Source of the DNA: Prunella strophiata
Lineage: Eukaryota > Chordata > Aves > Passeriformes > Prunellidae
NCBI GenBank assembly: GCA_036583965.1
Contig: JAZBQD010000026.1
Span: forward strand, 4,461,400-4,525,399
Reading direction: 5' to 3'
DNA: 64,000 nt
Shown: piece after piece, positions 47,089-61,100 of the stretch
Numbering within the stretch: position 1 is the stretch's first letter
Layout of the letters: each line of letters opens with the position of its first letter
The notes under the pieces: model-generated
Told to the model about the DNA's origin: nothing
Seen by the model: the letters and a program-made list of their open reading frames with translations, nothing else
Databases searched by the model: none
Made by a program: the position numbers and the translations under genes

Positions 47089-50000
47089 AGCTACTAGCAC
47101 CTGTGCTTATTTTACAGCAGCCTGGTATATCAGGAAAGTGCTGAGAACAGCATAGGGACTTCTCAAAACATGCTTCTGATTCAATGGGGCTCAGTTGGCA
47201 CAGTGAAAAACTCAGTGTCCTCCTGTTCCACCCAGGGGGACAACTGGAAGCCTTCTATACCACGACAACCACCCTTCCCTGCAGAATGATGATGGATGCT
47301 CCAGTGAAACCAACCCCTGAAACAGCACACCCTTCTCCCACAGGGCTTCTACCAACAATTCCCACCAATTCCTCTGCGAGTCTGTGGGATACCAAGTGCA
47401 CATCTGGTGGCTTAATCAGAAAGTCCAACTACTTTGCCCCATGAGGCAAGCCAAGCGAGAGCAGAGCCAGCCCTCCACCAGTCCGAGGCACTGGGAGACT
47501 TTCTGCCGTAGCAGAGAGAGGACAGCCAGTGAGAGATTCCTCCAGCAAACCCAACTCATCACACAGGAAAACACTACTGCCTGGCACAGAGTCCTTCTGG
47601 CTGAGGTTTTTACCAGGGCTCCTCTTTGGACATGGGTTTCTCCAGGTGGTCCAAGGCAGGGTCAGGTTTGTAGGAAGAGCCATGGCACATAACAGGATTA
47701 TTATTTTTAAACTCTTCCTGTTGCAGCCAGATGCAGGTTGTCCCTTCTTCCCAGATGGGCAGCCCCTTCTGCCCAAGGCATGGTGTGCAGGGAAACTGAA
47801 TCCAACATGCTCCATTCTCTTCTCTGCTGGGGTGGGAAGTGAAGTCAGAACCCAATGTTCAAAACCTGAAGGACACTGGGAAGAAAAAAAATAAGAGTCA
47901 TTGGTTAGAGCTCCCCTTCAGTGGGAATCCTGGATGCATAGATAAGGAGTTAATTACTACCAATCTGTCCCTACAGAACAAACAGACCACAAGAGACCTT
48001 GATCAACAGAGAGTCAAGTGGAGGATGCAATTGCTCAGCTCTAAGCTTCAGAGTATGACTGAGACAGAAAGGTCAGCAGTAAGTATTCCTCCTGTAAGCT
48101 GACAGCACCAACAAGGCTCTGCAAGATAAGGAAGTTTAAAGAAGGATTTGGCTAACACCAGAGGCATTGCAGGAAAGCAGCAAGGAAGAGGAAAATTACT
48201 CTTCACCTTAAACAACCACAAGTATCAACTGGTAGGGAAAAGACTGAAAAAGAGACTTTTAAAGATCACACACAAATTGTTTATGCTCTACCCACTTAAA
48301 GAAATCCTGTCTCTATTATTCCAAATAATTAAACATTTTTAGATATCTCAATCCCCGAAAAATCTGAAGATCTCTTCTCAGGTCTTCTGCCTCACCTCAA
48401 TAAAGCTGTCACAACTCATTCAAACAAGCCTTGGAATAAGTCTAAGCTGACTTAGGACACTGACATAAAACCACCACTGTAGGTATATGATCCACTTTGA
48501 AAGGCAAAACAGAGAGACAAATGTAGGGCATCCAATCAGCTGCATTCAGTAACAGTGAGCATGAAATAAACCTGTGAAAAGGAAAAAAAAAACCCAAGAA
48601 CTACAAGAGGGAATCAGCCCTGAACAAGAAAAGACAGTAAGTTAAAACAGAAGCCAGAGCAATGGGCTGCTCTGGGAAATTGCAAGTTTATGAGGGTTTT
48701 ATTTATTTATGTTCTGTCAGACAAAAATCCAATGTTTGGAGCAAAGGGAATTTGATAGAGCAAGAAAAGCATGAATCCAGACCAAACTGGGCAAGGGATA
48801 AAGAGTTCTGCCAGACTCTGAAGCTATAGGGAGTCTAACTGAATAACTAGTAATAATCAATTAATATTCATCAAAAGAGTAAATGGATTTTATATTCACC
48901 AATGAGACAAAACCCATAGCACTTTACAGAAAAGGCAGTTCTGTTTCTGTGCTGACTGTCTTCCTCTGTGGCTAATAGCTCAGTTTGTGGGTGCTGCATC
49001 ACTGCAGGGCAGAGACAAAGTTTTGATGTTTGATCTCTAATCTCCATGCAAAGATACACAGGCAGGGTTCAAACAGACTCCTGGTGAAGCTGTGGACAAG
49101 CTCTTTGGCATTTAACTTGCAGTAAGAGGATAAAATCATGGGAGCTTTGAGCACCAAGGGTAACACCAACTAGCTCCTATCTTTCTAAGTGCTGCAGATA
49201 AGACTAAGTACTCTTTCCTAAAGATATCCTCTTGTCTACAAAGACAAATATTTCCCCAGTTCACTTTCATTCTGGCTGCCCAAATCAGAATGTGATCCCT
49301 GTGATTAACTGATAAACAGTTTTTGCTCAGCATTATACCCATAACTGACCCAGAAGGCCATGAGTTAAGCCCACAAGAACTACTCAGAACAGCTTTATGT
49401 TAGTGAGCACTTAAGAATAGCTTTTGCCAATGTGAATTTAACACAGAGAAAAGCACAGTAATAGAAAGGATATAAAAGGAAAAATGCCTGCCACACCAGA
49501 GCAATATATACCTTCCCATGAGCAGTGATTTGCAAACAGGGATCCTAGGAACTCACTGCAGTAAGGGACAACTGACACAGTCTTGACCTCCTCACAGACA
49601 CTGATGTCTGCAGCTTACTTGGTTTTGTAACTCGTTGAGAAAACATTCTGCCTTCTTTCCCAGGAACACTCCTATTTCTCTCCACATGTGCCCTGCTCCC
49701 CCTTTGCTAGAAACCTGATTTACCTCTCTGTCTGGGCAGCTTTTTGCACAATACTTGCTCTCCTTTGGGGAAAAAGCTCCCCCTCATCCCACTCCATGGA
49801 CTCCAGGATACAGGCAAAACAGAAAAGCTTTTGAAAGCTCAGAAAAGGCAAACATAATCTAAGGACAGAATAAAAGGCTTGAAGCAAAGCACACTGACAG
49901 GGTGTGGCCTCTCCTCCTGGGGCAGCACTGCTGTGACCAGAGCATCTGAGAGACACGTGGGAGCTACGCTTTCTGCTCAAACACAATAGTGCTTCAGAAC

Positions 50001-51790
50001 TTGCTCCAGATCTCACTCCTTCATGCCCAGCACATTTTCCAGAAGGTATCACCTCAACTTCATGTGTGAACAAAGAAAATCCAGGGCTTTTAACAACAGT
50101 AGCTCCTCTGTTTTGATTAAGCAATTCACAAAGAATATAAAATGGAACAAGAACATAACCATGCTTTTAAGAGCTCCTGTTCTCCCTCTTAAGCACTTGA
50201 TTATTTTTTCAACATTTTCAACAGTACTAGACCCTACCCTTTGATAAATAATTCCTCAGCTTCTCTGCTTTACACTCCTAAAAAATAATCTATACCTGGT
50301 ATGCTTTAAAAAGAGGTCTTGTCTACCTGGCCCAGGAGTGCAGGACAGCCTGAAAATGTTTTGAAAACACTTCTGTAAAAAATATTTCATCCCTAAAAAG
50401 TCCACAAATATAATGGCTTGCCCTAGCATGGCATAAAAACAAAAAAAAGGAAACCATAACAAACAAACAAAACCAACACAAAAGCTCAGAACAATATCCA
50501 GTGGAAACACTGCTCAAAAAGCCACAGCCTCTGTCACTAACTTGCCAACAGTCCTAACACAGAAGGATACCATAGTTTTGTCAACCAAATTTAGAAACCG
50601 AAATCTGAAATCGAAACCAAGTTTCTGTATTTCACCTGAAGATAAGATCTTTAAATTAAGACACTCAGTAATTCAGCAAATGCACAGTTAACACACATCA
50701 CTATAAAAAGTCCCATAAGAATACAGGAAAGCTTGACTGATCCTCCTCTCCCTACAGTAGAGAGATCTGTTAGGTACAAACAGAAGAACACTACCAAGAA
50801 ATGACATCCTAAGCAGTGGGATATGACTTGGAATAAGGGGGAGTTAAATTGTGTTTAAAACCTCAATATATAGTGGTGCATCAATATGCTCACACAGTTT
50901 AAGTAACACCAGCTCAAAGGACAGCATTTTACTCTGTCTAGACCCAAGACACTTGTAGAGAATGGCTGCACTGACAGAGGTCACCTGGTCCAAACCACCT
51001 CCAAGTTATTCAGGTGCCTAGGAAAGAGTATTAAGGTCAAGAAGGTGATAATTTCTGTCCCCATGATTTGGAAGCTCAAGGGCTTCCCACAGCTAAAGCA
51101 GTATGTGCAGTTTGCCCTTACTTCTGCCTGCTCAGCTGGACAGTATTAGCAGTTGAATTTGCAACACTAACAAATACCATATCTGACTCCTAAAAAGGAA
51201 ATATTCTTGGCAAGGCTTCCACTTTCCAACCAATATCCAGCCTATGCTCCAGTCTGTCCACTTTCCATCAGCTGAGTTCCAAGTGTGAAGCAGGCTTTCA
51301 GCTCCAGTTCCCTAATTCTTCCCCTGCCTCTGGTTTAAGGGTTTCAAGTCAGGGTGTCACTGCCTCAAAAAATATTTTTAAGTCTTCTTGTCATATACAC
51401 TATTTACCAAACTGACTCTATTTGTGCAAATATGACAAACTGCTGAAGTTGTAGCTTTGCAGTACATGGGACAGCACTAACACATCCTTCCACCTCCATT
51501 CACACTGCAGACTCCTGTTTCCTATTCTAATAATGGGAAGCAATTCAGTAGCTAATGCTGGTGAGCCAGCTTACCTGACTTTCCAGACACCATCCCAGGT
51601 AAGGGCAGGGCAGAAGGTGTGACTAGAGTGACTGTGACCTGCTACACACAGACCAAAGCAGACAAACATGACACTGACATGCTTTGCTACTACACATCCT
51701 AGAGAATTCTGCAGGGATAATAATAACCTGGGTAGAAACACAGTATGTGCTTGGCTCAGTTCAACCATTCTGTATATACTGGTGGATGTC

Positions 51791-51796
51791 TTTATT
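51791..51796 (-). terminator. Candidate FOXO4 poly(A) signal
   Basis: TTTATT on the plus strand reads AATAAA on the FOXO4 strand, about 340 bp after the stop codon. Other AATAAA sites occur farther downstream, for example near 48,700, so the signal actually used is unknown. Confidence 0.25.
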
Positions 51797-52134
51797 TATG
51801 GAATCAGCACATGCTCTCATGTCAACTGTAGAACTGTAGGCACTGCCTGATGTCCTGTGATGGAGTCATCTTGGGTGACAGGGAGACAACAGGAGTTTCA
51901 TTCAGGTTGCTCTTCTATTACATAAAGGAGCTGACTACCTGATCAGTAAGTTAAATCCACCTACCTTTAGACAGCTTTTTCTCCTCCTAAAAGGGAACAT
52001 GACTCTTCCAAAAGCTTTTCACTATGCTTGCAAAGAGGTTCCTTTAACTGCAGAGTTGGGCACAGGAACCATCCTAGACAGGGTTGTTTGTAGCATTTTT
52101 ACACAACTACACCTACCTTTTTGTGCTCCTGAAG

Positions 52135-55100
52135 TTAACTTGGTACCCAGGTATGGTTGGAGGCCTGTGAGGTGCTGGGGTAGCTGGGAGTAGGCAGAAT
52201 AGGTTCAAAATTAAAGTCCAGTCCTCCATCCATGAGTTCACTGTTGATTATGTAATCCATATCACATTCAAGGTTCTCCATGTACATGTCAATGTCCAGG
52301 TCAGTGGGCAGCCTGTCCTGGTTCAATCCCAAGGGAGCAGGGCTGGCAGATGAAAGGAGCACTGGACTGCCCAGCTGGACTGACTGGGCAGTTGTTGCAG
52401 AAACTGGAGCCTTCAAACTGGTGATGCTGGCAGTGTTTTGAGGAGATGTCACTATGGGAAGCGTTGATGGCAAAACACTGGCACCGACTGGTTCTGCCTG
52501 CTGCCCTGCAGGCTTTCCTCGTGGATTGCCTGAGCTCATCTTACTCTGGGCAGCTTGTCCACCCAGAAGCAGAAGAGTTCGGCTGCTCATCCTGTTACCA
52601 GTCTGTGGGAGAACTGGATCCACCTGAGTCATCATCACATCCCTTGGAGGCGGAGAGTTGGGTGTCAGAAGAGCTTCCAAGGTCTGAGGGGCAGAGAAAT
52701 GGCTGACAGAACTTTGCAGTGAAATATCAACAGGGTTAAACAGGGAGTTGCCAAAAGTCTGACCAGCTGCATTTGGGCTCTGCAAGGAAAAGCTGGAATC
52801 TCTCTGGATCTGACCACTCGAGGCAGATTGCTGGGTAGACAGCACAGATGAGCTGGGAGACATCAAATTTAAGCCATCGATGAGCTCAAGCTCCTCAGTC
52901 ACAGTTGGTGGAACATTGCTGGATGCACTGGAGTACACAAGAGAGGGAAGCAGCTCTTCATCATGGAGGTCATCCTGCTCTGTCAGGATGGGAGAAAGCC
53001 TGGCACTGATGGTGCTTGCATTGGAACTGGTTCGAGGCCGGAAGGTGTTCCACACATCAGAGTCCTCATTGCTTCTTGAGGACGGGCTCCCAGGCCACTT
53101 AGGAAATTGGGAGCCAGGACTGTCAGCAGAGGATTCTGGAGCAGACTGGAGAGGAGGCTTCTTCCTGGATGCTTTACCTCTGACTTTTGCAAGTTTGCTG
53201 CTGTTGTCCATGGAGGCAGCTCTTCTCCTTGGTGCTTTTCCACTTTTGCCACCCTCAGGATTGAGCATCCACCAAGAGCTCTTTCCTGTGGCTTCATTAT
53301 GGACTTTAATGAACTTGCTGTGCAGGGACAGGTTATGTCGAATAGAGTTCTGAAAAAAAAAGAAACAAAACCCACAAAATGTGAGGACCTGACAGTTGAC
53401 ACACCTCCCACCTAGAAACCTCACAAGCTTAAACACATTCAGACAGTATCCAGAGAAGAAAGTTATAACAAAAAGCTATCCATAAAAACCTGATATTTCT
53501 GTCTCAACATGCTTTGCAGCACTAGCAAGCAGTGCCATGTTTCACTGCAATATCAAGGGTGAAGCTACCATGACAACTAGCAGCTTTCAGCTAGCAAAAT
53601 ACTAACACAAAAGAACTTTAAAGACCATACAGAATCTGCAAAAAATTAGACCTATCACAGAGCAAGTAAACAAGTTCTCAAATACAACCTGCAATTTCAA
53701 CATGAACCTACCTGAATTTGAGCTATTGCTGTTCACACACTTTTGTCAACCCCTTTACCCAGCCTAAGCCTGGCTAATTTTTAAAATGTTTATATTGCCA
53801 GTTTTCAGTCAGATTCAAGCAGAGCATAACAGTGAATCCAACAGACTGGGTAAAGAGAAATGGCAAAACACTTCTATTCAGTACACCCAGTAACATCTCT
53901 ACCCCAAAACTGGAGAAATGAGAGAGAAACTTCAAGGAACAAAAGTCCTAGAATCCTTGAGACTGCCAGGCTCCCTCTGCAAGGAGGCTGTGTGCTTTCC
54001 TTGGTGCATGTTCCTGACAGGGTAAGATGTTCAATGGATACTGCACTCCCACACAGTACATGCCAGTTTTAGCCTCTCCCATCTTTCTGCTGGGTAAGAC
54101 ACACATTCCTTGCTTCTTCCAGCTCCCTCCTTTTGGTTTAGCTTTGCTGAAAATTGCAAGCTAACGTCTGTACACCATCATCAAACTCAATTTTTCTCCT
54201 GCAGCTGATAAACTGCAGTAAACCCCAGTATTTTAGAATCAGGAAGAACAATCTCATTGTTTGAACAGATCCTCCATAAACTCCCCTTGAGGCCTATGAA
54301 TTTATTTGATATCTGCACTTAATTTGTTCAGATGGCCAAATTACAGATCATTAAAAGGTGCTGCATTGGAAACACAACAGGGGTCCAAGAGCAACAGCTT
54401 TTTCATCTTAATTAAGTTACATAACAGCCTTCAGTTTTCATGCATACTCTCTTCATTCTGAACAAATTAACTGTGCTTTTATCATCTTTTTCCACCAACT
54501 CTCAACACAGTTCTTTCCTGTCTGCTGCCTTCCCTCTCCCCACCCTTTTCCTCTCAGAAAAGTCCTCCCCATGCTAATTTTGGCCACCTCACCAAAAGTA
54601 CTATCTTAGAAAAAAGTAGATGCAGATAAATTAACAATACAGGCAAACTGGAAAGATTTTATGGAGACTGAAGGAGATCTGAGAATCATCCTGGCTTAGC
54701 TTTCATTTTAACCTTTGGCTGTTGAGGATTTGAAGAAGACTGGCTGCTTGCTGCAACTGGTATCAAAGAATACCCAAGTTCTTAATTGGAGAGTGCCTGC
54801 AGAGCCAGAGCCTGATGGAACATGTGTCAGCCAATGCTCTTACAGAGTTTTATTACTTGAGCTGCTCACAGTAATAGCTGTACAACAGTCCTGCCTGGCA
54901 TCTTCTCTAAATAAAGTGTTGAAACAAGTAATTCAGACTGGCGCACTGTCTCCTGCAAGGCTGCTGCTTTCATTTCCAAACAATCCCACCACTTTTCCCA
55001 GGTAAATGTGCATAACTTTGAATGCACATGGCTGCAGCAATAAGAACCAGTAAGTTGTCACTAATTCTTCATTTATTCTCCTGAAAGTAGCCTGTGAATT

Positions 55101-58100
55101 CATGATGGCATCTTGAGTATCATAAAACTCATTTCTGGCTGAAAAGCAGCTTGAAATAAGACATCTTGGAATAAGAATAGGATTCACATGAGCACAATGA
55201 AGCCTGGTACCTTTTATGAAACAGTCTCCAAGTGATTTTACATGTTACTGCTGAACTGACATAATGGCAAAGCTGTAGAAACAGATAATTGCTGTACCAC
55301 TCCTTCTTTCCTCATCTTCAAACTCTCATCCTTCTGTAACACAAGCATCTGTGACACTATAAGCCAGTTCAGAAAGCAACCAAACTGAGAAGCAGCCTTA
55401 TCCTTCCTTGGAAATTACTTTTCCTGCCTCTTTTATCTCTGTTTTTTGAACTACCTCACCATGGGAGTCAAGCACTGAAAACTGAAGAGAACAGAATGTG
55501 TAGTTGGAGGCAGAGGAAAAAAATGGAACATTTCATTCAACAGGGTTAATTGTTATCTAAAGTGCACTGCCTAAGTTATCGCTTTGCAGCTCTCCTGCAG
55601 ACTGTGGGAGGCAGCTCAGCACTGCAGCACAGTGCCTCGAGCCCTAACTCACCTGCAGGACCCAGTCCTGCCTGCAAGGCTGCAGGCTCCAGCCCACAGT
55701 GTCCCAAACTCCAGCTGAACCCACACACCCACCAGCCTGGCTGCTGTGGGACAGCACCAGAATGCACCTGCTAGGAATTCAATACACCTAACACATGGAG
55801 GGCACCCTCCAATCTCACTGAGAAACCCAGGGACAGATCAATTATGCTAAAATAATCACAGAACTGCAAGTCAGACCTGACAGAAGAGGAAATGACAGAG
55901 TTCAGTCACCCGGGCAACCCTGACATGTTTCCTTTCCCGATGTTAAGCAACCCACACCAGAAACATACAGATGCTCAACTTCAGCAGTGTGGGAGGCTCC
56001 CAGTTGGTCTAAGCATCTGCAAAACACACAAGGTCTTGACTCTGCAACTCTTTGATCATAAAGCAGCATGACCTCAAGGAAGAGGTGCAGGCAGGAATCC
56101 TTCAAATCCTTAGGAACATCTGCAGCCACTAGTTAGGGGAGGATATTGCTATTTATTTAGGTATCTTACAGTGGTACTTATGGCTGCATGATAAGCATTA
56201 CCATAAAAAAATGCCAGCCTGTGTCTCTAAATCCATCATAGATCAAAGATGATTCCTGCAAACCACATTCAGACAAAAACAGTCTGAAATCAAGGACAGA
56301 TAGTATGCAAAAAAATCAAGTTTGGCTAGAGACATTTATTGTACACCGAAGGGTGGACCATTCCCTAGGTCATAACCACCGTGTCTTCAAACCAGGATAT
56401 ACGGACTAGCCACAGAAGTGTGGCTAGGAGCTTATGCAAACTACTCCCTAAATCTTAGTTACCAGAACATTAAGTCTTCTTCTTTGATAAAATCTCCTGG
56501 CCACAGTTAAAGTACAGCAATACTTCTCACCATCAAAACAGGCCTGCCCTAACACCAACATTAGTGCTGCTGTGGATCCTGCCCAGCACCAAACAGTGCT
56601 TTGGTCTCACATCAGGGAATTACCACAGGAGCTGGTAGCACAACCAAGCCATTGTCCTGCCCAGTCAGCCTCATGGGCAACTGCCACAGATACCATGGAA
56701 AACTGCTCAGAAGACTACAGAAGACTAAAGGCCACTGACAACCCTTCCAGGGGACTGTACAGCTTTGTAGGTACAGCTGAGGTTCCCTACCATAAAACTG
56801 AAGTTTACATGAGTAGAAGGAGGCTCTTGTGCCCTGCCTCAGCAGAGCTCATCCATGCAGCAGTGGTGCATGGCCTGTGACAGCAGAGCACTCAGGGCCA
56901 AGCACAGGCTAAGCTCAGAAAGACAAGACACAGCAGCTACCCTTCCAGGAGACACAGTGGCTTCCTTTCTTTCCTGGCCATTCTCCCAGGAAACATCATG
57001 TAGTTTAAACTATAAACCACAGAGGATCATATTTCTTAACAAAAAGTCTCTCTAAAGGATGAGTGACAGAAGAAAAAAAAAAAAAAAAAGAAAATATATG
57101 CAATCACTGCAGCTGCCTGTAATACACTCTCACTGCCTTGGAAGGCATACAAAGAACTTGGTCTCATCCCAGTGCAGGGCCATGTTCCACGAGTTCCACT
57201 GCCAGGCCTATAATTGTGCTGAATTATCATTTGCCATGGCATTCTTGGGAGGCTGCAAGGGGAGAACACTCCTGCCTGCTGTATTTGTCAGTGCCTGTCT
57301 CAGCCACTTGGCTCCAAAGGCTTCAGGAAAAAGTCTTGTAGAGATTTGCACCAGCAAGTAAACAACTGCTCCAGAGCCAGGGAGTTGAAACACTTCCCCA
57401 GCAATCCCCTTCCAGAAGGCACACACGAGCACAGACGTCAAGCTCAGCAGACGGGGATCTCTATCTTAGGAAGAACATTTTCCTTTCTGTAATCTTTCAG
57501 TGGGAGGCCAGAAGAAGAAGATCATAGCTCTCTAAAAAGCAAAGATTGAGGTGATTTACAAGACAGGCAGGCATACACAACAAAAGCTGTTTAGGATTAG
57601 ATAGAGCAGAAGAAACTTGTTGGAACAAGTAATACCAGCAGCCCAGGAACAGCCTTCTCTGAGGACTGCCTGGAAAACTGAGCTGTGCTGCAAGGAATAA
57701 TCATTCAGCAAAGCAGCTTTCCAGAAAAAAACTGGCAAGGAGCAAGGAAGAGTAGCAGCAAAATCTTTAAGAAATTTGACTGGCATTGTATGAAGTAGAT
57801 GAATTTTCACCAAAAGACAAGCTTTTCCTGACTTTTGAGGGGAACAACCACACTCAACAAGGCTTCAAATTTAAAAAAATAAATCTCATATTTTCATGCT
57901 TCTTAAGTGCATTACAATTAGAAGGGCCTATTAGTGTCACTTTAAGGAGGGCTAGGTGTATGTTGCTACACTGTGATCATTGGCCCTCTTCACAGCTGAG
58001 TACTCATCTGTTTTCTTCCACCTGGAATACACGACACTCGGTGACCCCTCATTTGCACTACTGTCCTACTTCTATGCACTGCCACCAGCCTCATTTTCCA

Positions 58101-61100
58101 CACTCAGCACTCTGCCATTCTTCCATTCCCAACACCTTGTCATGCCCAGCTGCCTTCCTCCCACCTCACCCATGCCAGACCATTTGAGGACTACTGGGAT
58201 TAAAAGGTAAAATACTCTCTTAAGAGAAAGATCATGGACAACATCCACCAGGTTTCCATCATGGACTCCTCAGTATGGCACTTGAACAACCCTCATTTAG
58301 CTTCTGTTTTTTATTTCCCCCCTGCTTTAAGGAAACCCAGTTAGGCTGTCAGCAGCTGGGACAGGGAACACCTCCCTGCAGCCAGGACTAAGCACATCAC
58401 TAACACCACATGAATGCATTTGGGCCACATGAGGTAATGGCAAGAGTCCAGCAGTTTCTACCCAACCTCAGCTACACAGGATTCAAACAGCCAGACCCTC
58501 CCTCCCCTTTGCAAGGCAGCAACTTCCAAGAAACCAAAACAAACAGAGGGCAGCACCTACAAAACCATTTAAGAGCAGGTGGACTTAAATGATGTACCAG
58601 TGATGACAGCAATGACACCACTATTCCAATTCAGTTTAGAGCACATACTTCTTCATTTTTAGTGTTAGAAGATTTAATGGGGAATTGTATCCTTTCAGGC
58701 ACGTGAACTTAGGAATAAACACTACAGGCCTTCTCAACAGTCACAGCCTTTCTTCACAGACTGAGGTCAGTGGCTCTGTGCAGCAGAGACACCCCCAGAC
58801 TCCACACTGTGCCTCACCTATGCACAAACCTGCACCAGGCTGAAGGTTGGGCAGAATTACACTTTGCTCAGAGCCAAGAGCTGAAGTTTTATGTATCCTT
58901 CTGGTTTATGGCATTCATTCAGTTTTGACTCTGAGGAAAGACAGGGAAATATTCTAAATGTCTTCTCAAACCACTGCAGCCTTTCAGTAAGTAAAGGGGG
59001 CCTACAAGGAATCAGGAGAGGAACTGTTTACAAGGGTGTATAGAGTGATAGGACAAGGGTGAATGGCTTCAAACTTGAGAGCACGTTTAGATTGGATATT
59101 AAGCAATTCTTCCCATTGAGGGTGGTGAGACCCTGGCACAGGCTGCCCAAAGAAGCTGTGGCTGCCCCATCCCTGGAAGTGTCCAAGGCCAGGCTGGATG
59201 TGGCTTGAAGGCAAACCTGGTCTATCAGAAGGAATCCCTGCCCACAGCAGGAATGTAGAATGAGATGACCTTTAAGGTCTCTTCCAACCCAAACCATTCT
59301 GGAATCCTGTATCTTGCAATTATCATTACCAAAAGTCAAAGTAAGCCCAGCACTGCCACCAGATGTTCCTGTCCAGGTAAAGGGTTTCTTAGTGAAATTA
59401 AAGAAAGTTCTCCTGATAATGATTTGGCCCCTTAGCAGTTCAAGTTAAGAACCTATGGGTTAGACAAATCTGAACAAAAAGAAATAAAGGATACAGAGAC
59501 ATACCAGCAGCTATAAAGAAACAGCAAATGTGCCTACTTTAGGAACTTATCATTGCTTATTTGCAGATCTGACTTCAGAAAAAAACAAAAAAGTTGTCTG
59601 ACTGATAGTCAGCACACCAATAAACAATAAACTTTTCAACTTTGCCAAAACTGGTGTTCACATGACTTTGTATCTACTGAACTGGAATTTATTTGCAAGG
59701 CATAAAGATAGCCTGGCAGAATCTACCAGCTGCAGCACAGCAGAAATAGTCCAGAAGATGGACAGGCTTCCTTTTGTCTGCTAGCCTATTCTCTTTCATG
59801 GAGGAGCTTCAGAGGGCCACAGGATGAGCAGTTGCTCCAACCTGAGGGAGCTCTGCACATGCTCTGCCAGGAGATCAGATACCCACAGCTCTGGGAGAGG
59901 CTGGGGACCATCAGAGCCAGCACTGAGGCACTGAAAGCCAGTGAACTGGCTGACTGTGACTGAGCTCTCAGGAGGTCTCCTGATCCATCTGGTCAACATT
60001 TAATATCAACTACATGCAATATGCACATAACCCAAGGGTGGAATGGAAGGCTTTTCAGGAAAATGCTGCCCACTCTAACAAAGATTAAAAGCTAGACATC
60101 TGTTTTAGATAAACAGAACACTTGATAATTTTAAATTCATAATACAGCTCCTTGAACTGTTGCACACACACATATATATACACACACACATATATATGTG
60201 TATGAGGGTATATATGTTGTGTATATCCATGCACACATTTGAAATAAATAGGGAGCACCAGGATGCAGAGGTGTGACATCAGCTTCCCATAATTAGTGTA
60301 ATAGTGCAGAATAATTTGTTCTTTATGTTGCATACATAGATACATAGGAGACATCTGATTTTTGTTTCAGTGACATACTTTTGGAGGGTGAAAAGGACAG
60401 CTTTAAAGTTTTTTCTGTTCCTACAAAGGAAAAGACAAGAGCTTGGGGAGCACAGTTTGTTTCACTAAGAAAGGTGAGTCCGTCATATTTTTCCTCACTG
60501 TGCCAAATTTGTTCATACTCATGGATGTAACAACCAACTGCTTTTCTGCAGGGTTTTTGCACTTTACCCCAAACCCTCAACACTTTCCTCTTGCAAGCAA
60601 TCTCACAACCAAAAGGAATTATCCTCTTATCCATAGATATCCAGACTATCCTGCAGAGCACCCAGGGAAGGATTATGAAGAAGCCCCACAACACATCCCA
60701 CAAGGACACTTCTGCCTTGCAGGCTGGTTAATTCTTAACTTCAGCTGAATTCCTGCAGGAAAAGGACAGACTGCACACACAGCAATTCTGTCCTTTCCAA
60801 GGTGCTTGAAGCACTTCAGGAACAGCCAACTCCATCTTCCTCGAAAACACAGATTCTTCCGGAATTCATGGAGGTTACACCCTGGCAGTCTGCAACAGCT
60901 GCACTTCCCCCAATTGTATAGTGGAGTAGGACAGCTCTAAATTAATTATGAAACAACAATGAGTTTATGGGGTTTATATGAACTAAAGTAGATTAGGAGT
61001 TTTTAAAGACATATTGCTTTTAATTACTTAATCAAAATTCTCTACTTAACTGCATTACATACAAATAAAATGTATTATCAGTTTGGCTCTGTCCAAATGA

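Larger units (their letters stand above)
39601..52134. other. Long region with no recognisable gene
   Basis: About 12.5 kb between two convergent genes, the sestrin (+) and FOXO4 (-). The right part is probably the FOXO4 3' UTR; FOXO genes often have long UTRs and a non-coding last exon. Apart from small repeats, a pair of related short blocks and weak ORFs at 40,640-41,550 on the minus strand, I see nothing that can be assigned. No tRNA, rRNA or CR1 was noticed. Confidence 0.5.

Noticed and set aside
59796..59999. Possible retroviral or LINE coding remnant
   Set aside because: The 67-codon frame had no recognisable motif and no flanking repeat ends.
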